Shown here piece by piece: positions 30,032 through 35,151 of a stretch of DNA of 36,809 nucleotides (its first letter is position 1; the number at the start of each line of letters is the position of its first letter). The DNA comes from a virus. The notes under the pieces were generated by a model. That model saw only the letters and a program-made list of their open reading frames with translations, searched no databases and was not told where the DNA came from. The translations under genes were made by a program, and so were the position numbers. The stretch is taken from positions 1 to 36,809 of IMG/VR virus record IMGVR_UViG_3300025286_000054, one strand, 5' to 3'.

Positions 30032-30052
30032 TCCTATCTCCTTTCGCTTGTA

Positions 30053-30259
30053 TTACGCTATGCGCTTGATTGGTAGGTCATGTGGACTTTCGTGCAGTAC
30101 ATCGCCCACTTGTGGTTGGCTGATAATCCACTCTCTTATGAAATCCTCAGTATCCTCTTGCAGTGCTAGGGTTGGGACTGACAAGGATGCTATCAATTCC
30201 TTTTCGGTAGCAACCCACGCGTCAGTGCAGGATCTATCATCTATTCTATAGACAGCCAT
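30053..30259 (-). CDS. Small hypothetical protein, 68 aa
   Basis: ATG 30259 follows AAAAGGAGAACGGA, which directly continues from the CAATCGATTG motif. The product begins MAVYRIDDRSCTDAWVATEK, has an acidic helix (ALQEDTEDFIREWIIS) and ends HDLPIKRIA. No motif is recognised. Confidence 0.65.
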   Translation of the reverse strand: MAVYRIDDRSCTDAWVATEKELIASLSVPTLALQEDTEDFIREWIISQPQVGDVLHESPHDLPIKRIA

Positions 30260-30270
30260 TCCGTTCTCCT

Positions 30271-30290
30271 TTTACCAATCGATTGTTATT
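30271..30290 (-). promoter_or_regulatory. CAATCGATTG leader motif, copy 1
   Basis: On the minus strand AACAATCGATTGGTAAA precedes AAGGAG and the 68-aa gene. The core CAATCGATTG is a perfect 10-bp palindrome. This copy occupies the gap between the stop of the 59-aa gene and the ribosome binding site. Confidence 0.65.
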
Positions 30291-30292
30291 TC

Positions 30293-30472
30293 CTACACTC
30301 CTGACGTCCAGTCGGTGAAGCCAAGCCTCTTCGCCCATTGTTTCAACGCCTCGCCCATTTCATCGTCTGGTTCAAGATCATATAGACGACCTATAATCTC
30401 AGCGTAGCTTGCGCAACCTACGCCGTTGCCGTCTTTGTCCTCTTCGGGAAAGTTTTCAAAGTAAATAAGCAT
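30293..30472 (-). CDS. Small acidic protein, 59 aa
   Basis: ATG 30472 follows AAAGGGGTGAGAG; the frame ends at TAG 30293-30295. The product is MLIYFENFPEEDKDGNGVGC, a helix (ASYAEIIGRLYDLEPDDE), then ALKQWAKRLGFTDW. Codon pattern, spacing and ribosome binding site mark it as real. Function is unknown. Confidence 0.7.
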   Translation of the reverse strand: MLIYFENFPEEDKDGNGVGCASYAEIIGRLYDLEPDDEMGEALKQWAKRLGFTDWTSGV

Positions 30473-30511
30473 CTCTCACCCCTTTCCGGCCATTGGCCGT
30501 TGTCAATTTGG

Positions 30512-31255
30512 TTACCTTTGGACTACGAATCCGGCGGTATCTTTGCGCGCTTTGCCTTTGGCGTATAGGTGAACTACTACGCCGTTGGCATCGTTGAATC
30601 TAACGTCCGACTTGTCGCCGTCGATAACTTTCCACCTAGAACCGTCAAGCGCGGTGTAGCGTTTCGGCGGTGTACCGTGTGGCTTTGTGCTGTAGACTAC
30701 GGCGACGCGCCGCCCATTGCGTAAATTCTCCAAGACTTCCGGTTCGTTAGACTCTGAGCGTGAGAACGTCAAGTCATAGTTATCCGGTAGCGACTCGGTC
30801 GGGCGCTTGGCATATGGATACTTGGTGTAGTCGTAGAATTGAATGTCGGGATAAAGGCCCATGATGCTATTGGCTACCTTTGCGCCGTTGACGCGTATCG
30901 GTGTCTTTTCCCATAGCACGTCACTGGTACCGTTCAGGCGTACCGCCGGAATCATGCCGCGCCGCTCTGCCTTGCGCCGCAGTCGCGCAATCTCAAATAT
31001 CAACTTGGTAAAGTATTGTTCGCGGTGGTCCATGAACAATTCTGTCCGCGCTTGGCGTGCGTTTTGAACATTGTCAAACACGCCACGTCCGGCAGTGTTG
31101 AGACAAGCTACCGCGCAGGCGTCCGATGCATACGCGCATAGGTTAGCTATGCCTGACTGCGTGTGTGGCTTCAAGTATTGAACCGCAGTCAGCACTCCAA
31201 GCTCTACGCCTTTGATTGTTTTTGTGTCGTTCTCTATTGTTAGTAAGTCGCCCAT
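30512..31255 (-). CDS. GP88-type phage protein with conserved cysteines, 247 aa
   Basis: ATG 31255 lies after AAAAGGAATAAAGGAA and a CAATCGAT motif. The sequence matches, from memory, a widespread phage family often labelled 'gene product 88'. Landmarks are C40-x6-C47-x3-C51 (NLCAYASDACAVACLNTAGR), NVQNARQARTELF, AVRLNGTSDVLWE, DIQFYDYTKYPYAKRP, LTFSRSESNEPE, VAVVYSTK, VIDGDKSDVRF and KARKDTAGFVV. The three cysteines plus ordered Asp, Ser and Arg positions suggest an enzyme, perhaps with a metal or Fe-S centre, but no activity has been assigned to my knowledge. It is the best-conserved gene of the small-gene cluster. Confidence 0.8.
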   Translation of the reverse strand: MGDLLTIENDTKTIKGVELGVLTAVQYLKPHTQSGIANLCAYASDACAVACLNTAGRGVFDNVQNARQARTELFMDHREQYFTKLIFEIARLRRKAERRGMIPAVRLNGTSDVLWEKTPIRVNGAKVANSIMGLYPDIQFYDYTKYPYAKRPTESLPDNYDLTFSRSESNEPEVLENLRNGRRVAVVYSTKPHGTPPKRYTALDGSRWKVIDGDKSDVRFNDANGVVVHLYAKGKARKDTAGFVVQR

Positions 31256-31274
31256 TTCCTTTATTCCTTTTCCT

Positions 31275-31292
31275 TTTACCTATCGATTGTTA
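31275..31292 (-). promoter_or_regulatory. CAATCGATAG leader motif, copy 2
   Basis: On the minus strand TAACAATCGATAGGTAAA leads into AAGGAAAAGGAATAAAGG before the 247-aa gene at 31255. The second half of the palindrome differs by one base from copies 1 and 4. Confidence 0.65.
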
Positions 31293-31296
31293 CGTC

Positions 31297-31497
31297 CTAC
31301 TTGACCCTCTGTATTCGGCCATCTAATATCGTGAGTTCTGCAAACCAGTTCCGCACCATTGGGTTCGGCCCAACTACCGCATATGTGCCGTCACCTTTGT
31401 ACTCGTCCCCAAAGAAACTCGTCTCAATGAAATGCGGGACTGTTCCAACGGCCCCCTTCAATTCTTTCTTAGTCTTGAATCCTTCTATTCCTAACAT
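31297..31497 (-). CDS. Small phage protein, 66 aa
   Basis: ATG 31497 follows AAAAGGAGAAAAGAG and a CAATCGAT motif. The order GFKTKKELKGAVG, HFIETSFFGDEY, GTYAVVGPNPMVRNWFAELT and DGRIQRVK is a pattern I have seen in small uncharacterised phage proteins, in which VGPNP-x2-R-x-WFA is the most constant part. A binding role for that loop is possible; function is unknown. Confidence 0.7.
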   Translation of the reverse strand: MLGIEGFKTKKELKGAVGTVPHFIETSFFGDEYKGDGTYAVVGPNPMVRNWFAELTILDGRIQRVK

Positions 31498-31509
31498 CTC
31501 TTTTCTCCT

Positions 31510-31527
31510 TTTACCTATCGATTGTTA
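31510..31527 (-). promoter_or_regulatory. CAATCGATAG leader motif, copy 3
   Basis: TAACAATCGATAGGTAAA on the minus strand is followed at once by AGGAGAAAAGAG and the ATG at 31497. The sequence matches copy 2 exactly across 18 bases. Confidence 0.65.
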
Positions 31528-31531
31528 TAAT

Positions 31532-31588
31532 TCAAGTTCCTTGAATAACACATGGATACTTGGTGTAGTCTTGGAGTTCCTTCTCCAT
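31532..31588 (-). CDS. Possible 18-aa ORF carrying a duplicated fragment of the GP88-type gene
   Basis: ATG 31588 has only a weak upstream GGATAG. The frame encodes MEKELQDYTKYPCVIQGT. The DNA ATGGATACTTGGTGTAGTC (31552-31570) also occurs at 30814-30832 inside the 247-aa gene, in the same strand and frame (DYTKYP). It may be a gene remnant rather than a translated product. Confidence 0.35.
   Translation of the reverse strand: MEKELQDYTKYPCVIQGT
31552..31570. repeat. 19-bp direct repeat, second copy (first at 30814-30832)
   Basis: ATGGATACTTGGTGTAGTC is identical at 30814-30832 and 31552-31570, and the flanking CA also matches. Nineteen identical bases 738 bp apart on the same strand and in the same frame are unlikely by chance and suggest a small duplication. 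Confidence 0.8.
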
Positions 31589-31599
31589 ACCGAACTATC

Positions 31600-31875
31600 C
31601 TATAGCGCGTCAATCTGCGCCAGGAAGACTTGCACTTCGTCTTCAGTAAGCCATCCCACTACGCTATCGTGCCGGTGTTCAGTAATGGGTGTTTTTACAA
31701 TCTTGTCGTCGTACATAATCGCCAATTCCCAAAGCCCATCATCACCGCCGTAAGAGAAACGATGACATATCACCGACGCGCTGTATCGGGAACCTTCAAA
31801 GCGATAGATCCGCTGTATCCCACCGAGCTTGTGATATTCCTTAGATGGTTCATACCACCGCTGAACCTTTGCCAT
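31600..31875 (-). CDS. Hypothetical protein, 91 aa
   Basis: ATG 31875 follows GGGGGTAGGAA and a CAATCGATTG motif. The product looks like a small alpha/beta fold: RWYEPSKEYHKLGGIQRIYR, strands ASVICHRFSYGG and LWELAIMYDD, then a helix DEVQVFLAQIDAL. A single cysteine and several His make no clear site. No family is recognised. Confidence 0.65.
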   Translation of the reverse strand: MAKVQRWYEPSKEYHKLGGIQRIYRFEGSRYSASVICHRFSYGGDDGLWELAIMYDDKIVKTPITEHRHDSVVGWLTEDEVQVFLAQIDAL

Positions 31876-31887
31876 TTCCTACCCCCG

Positions 31888-31907
31888 TTTACCAATCGAT
31901 TGTTATT
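31888..31907 (-). promoter_or_regulatory. CAATCGATTG leader motif, copy 4
   Basis: AATAACAATCGATTGGTAAA on the minus strand precedes CGGGGGTAGGAAATG of the 91-aa gene and follows the stop of the 18-aa cysteine-rich ORF by six bases. It matches copy 1 over 20 bases. Confidence 0.65.
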
Positions 31908-31912
31908 TTTCG

Positions 31913-31969
31913 CTAGTCGCATGGTTCGTTGTGGTCATGCCGGACGTTACAGGTCATGCATGGACTCAT
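31913..31969 (-). CDS. Possible 18-aa cysteine/histidine microprotein
   Basis: ATG 31969 follows GAGGTGAAATC, with a four-base overlap (ATGA) onto the 41-aa gene. The frame reads MSPCMTCNVRHDHNEPCD, with C4-x2-C7, H11, H13 and C17, enough ligands for one zinc ion in 18 residues. It ends TAG 31913-31915. The ribosome binding site and coupling favour translation. Confidence 0.5.
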   Translation of the reverse strand: MSPCMTCNVRHDHNEPCD

Positions 31970-32091
31970 GATTTCACCTCTATATTCGCAAGCCGTTGTA
32001 ATTCGGTTTGCATAGGTACCAAGTCAAGGACTTGGTACTTCGCCGTTTTAGGCGTTGCGGTTTTCTTCGTGTCTTTCGTCTTTGTAGTCAT
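31966..32091 (-). CDS. Small lysine-rich protein, 41 aa
   Basis: ATG 32091 follows AAGGAATAGGAAT and a degenerate CAATCGATAA motif. The product opens with a Lys/Thr-rich segment (TTKTKDTKKTATPKTAK) and closes with a short helix (MQTELQRLANIEVK). No family is recognised. It ends TGA 31966-31968. Confidence 0.6.
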   Translation of the reverse strand: MTTKTKDTKKTATPKTAKYQVLDLVPMQTELQRLANIEVKS

Positions 32092-32102
32092 ATTCCTATT
32101 CC

Positions 32103-32113
32103 TTATCGATTGT
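32103..32113 (-). promoter_or_regulatory. CAATCGATAA leader motif, degenerate copy 5
   Basis: CACAATCGATAAGGAATAGG on the minus strand precedes the 41-aa gene. It keeps ACAATCGATA but lacks the GGTAAA part, which is replaced directly by the ribosome binding site. Confidence 0.5.
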
Positions 32114-32220
32114 GAAATTTAGTTTTGAGACGACACGACAATATACGGCACTGCTAGTCGTCAATCATCAAGCCACAGTTCCTGGTAGGCGTAGGCTGGC
32201 ACGCCTTATTCTTCTATTGC

Positions 32221-32493
32221 TCATCCCATAGGCGTATCCTTAATGGTCTTAGCGTGGCTAGTTCGATGGGTAAATGGTGGGTGCGCGTGTTTCCGGCCAT
32301 TTAGGTATGACGTACGTCGCACCTTGCCAACTGTGACGATACCGTCACCATAGTCACACCACATACTACGGACGTTGTAGCTACTGAAGACGTGGCTATC
32401 TTGTAGGTTGACAGTTTCAAACTTCATACCTTGACGCCTTGAGTCCTCGTAGCGTTTCTTCCGTGCCTTACTGGCTGTAGCGTGTTTACCCAT
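32221..32493 (-). CDS. First early-block protein, basic, 90 aa, probably leaderless mRNA
   Basis: ATG 32493 has no ribosome binding site; a promoter's -10 box ends nine bases upstream. The product starts with a very basic helix (GKHATASKARKKRYEDSRRQ), has a middle strand region with one Cys (SMWCDYGDGIVTVGKVRR) and a His/Lys-rich end. Basic charge and first position in the early operon suggest a nucleic-acid-binding or host-takeover protein; that is inference only. The ATGA at its stop could restart translation into a weak 18-codon frame (32168-32224). Confidence 0.65.
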   Translation of the reverse strand: MGKHATASKARKKRYEDSRRQGMKFETVNLQDSHVFSSYNVRSMWCDYGDGIVTVGKVRRTSYLNGRKHAHPPFTHRTSHAKTIKDTPMG

Positions 32494-32502
32494 GACCGCT
32501 AT

Positions 32503-32531
32503 ATTATGGCACGTTCAACGACTAAAGGCAA
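32503..32531 (-). promoter_or_regulatory. Early leftward promoter (sigma-70-like)
   Basis: On the minus strand TTGCCT (-35, 32526-32531) is separated by 17 bases from CATAAT (-10, 32503-32508). The predicted transcription start falls within about three bases of the ATG at 32493, implying an mRNA with almost no leader. Confidence 0.75.
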
Positions 32532-32540
32532 TGCTTTCTA

Positions 32541-32601
32541 GGTAAATAAACGGGTAAAGAAAAACGGCTGAGCTTTACTGGGAGTTTACCTGGGGTTTAC
32601 T
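32541..32601. promoter_or_regulatory. Phased TTTAC/GGTAAA operator-like array
   Basis: GGTAAA occurs at 32541 and 32553 (12 bp apart), and TTTACT/TTTACC/TTTACT at 32574, 32585 and 32596 (11 bp apart), in opposite orientation. All lie on nearly one face of the helix just upstream of the early -35 box, where an activator or repressor would bind. Confidence 0.6.
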
Positions 32602-32651
32602 AAAAACCTTACGCCCACCATCCCTTAAAAAGCCTAACGCCCAGCACGCCC

Positions 32652-32742
32652 GTTCTACAGAACACCCGTTCTGCCTAGCACAAGCCAGGCGAACGCCCGT
32701 TCTGCTAGGGCGCTAGCACCTTTGTTCTGGGAACGTTTGTTC
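32652..32742. promoter_or_regulatory. Three GAAC-N4-GTTC palindromes (LexA/SOS-box-like operators)
   Basis: GAACACCCGTTC (32660-32671), GAACGCCCGTTC (32691-32702) and GAACGTTTGTTC (32731-32742) share the GAAC-N4-GTTC form of Gram-positive LexA boxes, spaced 31 and 40 bp (about three and four helical turns). Extra half-sites give GTTCTACAGAAC (32652-32663) and GTTCTGGGAAC (32724-32734). Confidence 0.7.
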
Positions 32743-32795
32743 TGGGGTGAGCGTGGCGAGAGAGGGAGAGCGTGATAAGAGTTCTGCTTCCTTTA

Positions 32796-32813
32796 GTTCT
32801 GGTTCTGGTTCTG
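32796..32813 (+). repeat. GTTCTG triple repeat
   Basis: GTTCTG is repeated three times head to tail, with further single copies at 32724 and 32781. It is the same half-site core found in the LexA-like palindromes, so it may be a remnant or extension of that array. Confidence 0.6.
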
Positions 32814-32957
32814 GTTGCTTTGTTATAGGTTGTGGTTATGTGTGTGTAGTATGTGGTATGGCTTAGAACGGTGGTGAGGGGTGTGACGGTACCCTTGCCA
32901 AAGTTTTTTCTCTTAAAAGCGTTTTGCCTGGTCCTGTGGAGCTCTGGGGAGGATCCG

Positions 32958-33202
32958 GTGTTATGCCGTGTTATACTGATGTTATACTCGTGTTAGGTTG
33001 ACATAACATTTAAGGGATATTTCGTGATGAATTGTGGATTTCGTGCCTGATATAACATGTTATACCGTGTTATATAACATGTTAGGTTTACATAACTAAT
33101 ATAGTTCGAAGTAGTATGTTTATATCTGGGTTGCTGGTTATAATAATATAACATAAACCCCCCCCCCTTAAGGGGGGGTTAGGTGTTATATTGTTATATA
33201 AC
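32958..33202. promoter_or_regulatory. AT-rich palindrome and direct-repeat field, possible origin or operator
   Basis: Perfect palindromes are TATAACATGTTATA (33051-33064), TGTTATATAACA (33068-33079), TAACATGTTA (33075-33084) and GTTATATAAC (33193-33202). TGTTAGGTTGACATAAC (32991-33007) recurs as TGTTAGGTTTACATAAC (33080-33096). TGTTATAC recurs near 32968-32988. A TATAAT box lies at 33139-33144 for rightward transcription, without a good -35. Confidence 0.6.
33156..33180. other. C10-TTAA-G7 hairpin
   Basis: AA plus a run of ten C (33158-33167), TTAA, seven G (33172-33178) and TT form a stem of at least nine pairs. It lies inside the AT-rich field, 66 bases before the first late gene. It could be a transcription roadblock, a single-strand initiation structure or a protein site; the homopolymers are also prone to sequencing and replication error. 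Confidence 0.7.
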
Positions 33203-33245
33203 GCTAGCATATAGCTAGGGAGAGGGATTGATAAGGGAGAGGGAA

Positions 33246-33776
33246 ATGACAAACGATACTGGCAGCTACAGCATTGGGCTGACGAATGATGAGCGTCGTG
33301 CGGCCAAGGAGGTTAGGCAGGCATCATTTTTGAAGGCATACCGGAAGATTGGGACACGTAGTGGGGCGTTCCGGGTTGCTAAGGTGTCGAAGGACATGTA
33401 TGACCGGTGGATGAAGAGGGATGCTGATTTCACTAAGGCGGTATTGGAGGCTCGGCAGGAGTTTGGGGAGTATTTGGAGGAGATAGCACTTGAGCGGGTA
33501 AAGAACCCTGACAAGAACCGTGGGAGTGACGTATTGCTTCTAGGGTTATTGAATGCTAATCTGCCGCAGAAGTTCCGTCCTCAGTTCGCCATGAGTGAGG
33601 ACTCGGCTAAGGACCTGATTGTTGAGTGGCGTAAGGCGGCGCAGTCCATGAAGCGTGGGGATGGGGACAGGAAGGAGCAGGAAGAGTTGCCTGAGAGTGT
33701 GGAGAGGACGTTAGCGGAGTTATTGGAGAAACGCAGGGACACCCCTCAAGAAAGCGAAAAGCAAGAAGGCAGTTAG
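33246..33776 (+). CDS. terS: Terminase small subunit, 176 aa
   Basis: I choose ATG 33246, placed after AAGGGAGAGGGAA; the frame also allows a TTG at 33228. Residues ~22-60 form the DNA-binding helix-turn-helix (ASFLKAYRKIGTRSGAFRVA, then KVSKDMYDRWMKRD), the usual recogniser of the packaging start. A central helix (TKAVLEARQEFGEYLEEIAL) would build the oligomer ring, and the acidic/basic C-terminus contacts the large subunit. First gene of the rightward block, directly before the large subunit. Confidence 0.82.
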   Translation: MTNDTGSYSIGLTNDERRAAKEVRQASFLKAYRKIGTRSGAFRVAKVSKDMYDRWMKRDADFTKAVLEARQEFGEYLEEIALERVKNPDKNRGSDVLLLGLLNANLPQKFRPQFAMSEDSAKDLIVEWRKAAQSMKRGDGDRKEQEELPESVERTLAELLEKRRDTPQESEKQEGS

Positions 33777-33798
33777 TTCTAATGCCGGGTGAAAAGAT

Positions 33799-35151
33799 GT
33801 GACGACACTCACAAAGAGGCCTGAATTACGCGATTACCTTTTTGAGAAGGTTGGTTTCGCGCCGCTGGATGAACAACGGCGCATTCTTGAGTCTGCGTAC
33901 CGGTTCACGCTTGTGGCAGGGGGTGAGCAGGCCGGGAAGAGCCTTGTGGCGTCAAAGTATTTACTATCACGGTTCGCAGAGACGGAGGAACGGGGCCTCT
34001 ACTGGCTCGTTGCAGCCGACTACGAACGGACCCGGGCAGAGTTCGACTATCTCTTGGCAGATTTCAGTGCCCTGGGGATTCTCAAGGAGGCATCTAAACG
34101 GGTTGACCCAGGGCACCTTCTTCTTGCGGATGGCACCCGTATTGAGACGAAATCCGCAAAGGACCCCAGGACTCTTGCCATGCGGGCCCCTAACGGGATC
34201 ATAGGGTGTGAGGCGAGCCAGCTTGACTTGGAGACATTCTTCAGGCTCAGGGCGAGGTGCGCCCCAAAACGCGGCTGGATGTTCCTATCAGGGACATTTG
34301 AGGGGTCGCTTGGATGGTATCCACAGATGTTCACCGCCTGGGCCTCCGGGGCAGACAAGGAGGCCAGGGCATTCTCTTTGCCCAGCTACACAAATACGCA
34401 TCTCTACCCCAATGGGGTGAATGACCTAGAGATACAACGGCTGAGAGAGGTATCCAGCGACAACTTCTTCATGGAACGGATAGAGGGGACGCCTTCGCCG
34501 CCCGAAGGACTCGTGTTCCCAGAATTTAGACCAGACGCCCATATAAGTGAGGTGGAATATGAGAAAGGCGATCCAGTACATCTTTGGATGGACCCGGGCT
34601 ATGCTGGGGCATATTCCGTTGTCGCAGTCCAAGTCAGGGGGGAGCAGATCTGTGTCATCGACGAGATCTACGAACAAGGACTCGTCACCGAAGACATCAT
34701 CGAAGTCGCCCAAACCCGTGACTGGTGGACCGACGTTAGGTTCGGGGTCATCGACATCGCAGGAACCCAGCACCAAGCAATGGCAGCGCCAGCAGAGGTC
34801 TGGCTGGAAAGGACAGGACTCTACCTATCCTCCCAAAAAATACGGATCAACGAAGGAACAGAACGGCTCAAGGGGTGGCTCAAGATAGACCCCAAAACCC
34901 ACGCACCAAGGATAGTCTTCAACCCTAGATGCCACGGTATCCTCTCAGAGTTCGGCTCCGCGCCGAACCCGTTTGACGGCCAGACCAAGGCGTACAGGTG
35001 GAAAACAGACCGGGAAGGGAATATAGTTGGCGAAATCCCCGAAGACAAGTATAATCACAGCGTAAAGGCGGTTATTTACGGCCTTATAGACCGATTTGGA
35101 TACGGATATGTCGAAGGACGTGACCGAATCCGCGTGAAAAGGTGGGCATAA
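33799..35151 (+). CDS. terL: Terminase large subunit (packaging ATPase and nuclease), 450 aa
   Basis: The start is GTG 33799 after GGGTGAAAAGAT; the ATG two bases earlier is followed at once by a stop. Walker A is GGEQAGKS (41-48). Walker B appears as GIIGCEA (133-139), keeping the catalytic Glu but with Cys in place of the usual Asp. The coupling motif SGT lies in FLSGTFEGSLGW. The RNase H-like nuclease has Asp in WMDPGYAGAYSVV, in FGVIDIAGTQ and in EDKYNHSVKAVIYGL. It cuts concatemers and pumps DNA through the portal encoded just downstream. At 450 residues it is near the usual length. Confidence 0.92.
   Translation: MTTLTKRPELRDYLFEKVGFAPLDEQRRILESAYRFTLVAGGEQAGKSLVASKYLLSRFAETEERGLYWLVAADYERTRAEFDYLLADFSALGILKEASKRVDPGHLLLADGTRIETKSAKDPRTLAMRAPNGIIGCEASQLDLETFFRLRARCAPKRGWMFLSGTFEGSLGWYPQMFTAWASGADKEARAFSLPSYTNTHLYPNGVNDLEIQRLREVSSDNFFMERIEGTPSPPEGLVFPEFRPDAHISEVEYEKGDPVHLWMDPGYAGAYSVVAVQVRGEQICVIDEIYEQGLVTEDIIEVAQTRDWWTDVRFGVIDIAGTQHQAMAAPAEVWLERTGLYLSSQKIRINEGTERLKGWLKIDPKTHAPRIVFNPRCHGILSEFGSAPNPFDGQTKAYRWKTDREGNIVGEIPEDKYNHSVKAVIYGLIDRFGYGYVEGRDRIRVKRWA

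Larger units (their letters stand above)
32494..33245. other. Gene-free divergent control region
   Basis: No credible gene lies in these 752 bp. From left to right it holds the leftward promoter, the TTTAC array, ACGCCC repeats merging into the GAAC-N4-GTTC array, a GTTCTG triple repeat (32796-32813), a mixed-sequence spacer to ~32950, the AT-rich palindrome field (32958-33202) and a C-run hairpin. It separates early leftward from late rightward genes and is the natural place for promoters, operators and a replication origin. Confidence 0.75.

Noticed and set aside
32168-32224. An 18-codon minus-strand frame starting in the ATGA overlap of the 90-aa gene
   Set aside because: Only the overlap supports it; there is no ribosome binding site and no motif, so it was left out of the gene list.
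32998-33020. TTGACA at 32998 as the -35 of a rightward promoter
   Set aside because: No acceptable -10 box lies 16-18 bases downstream; the hexamer is part of the 17-bp direct repeat.
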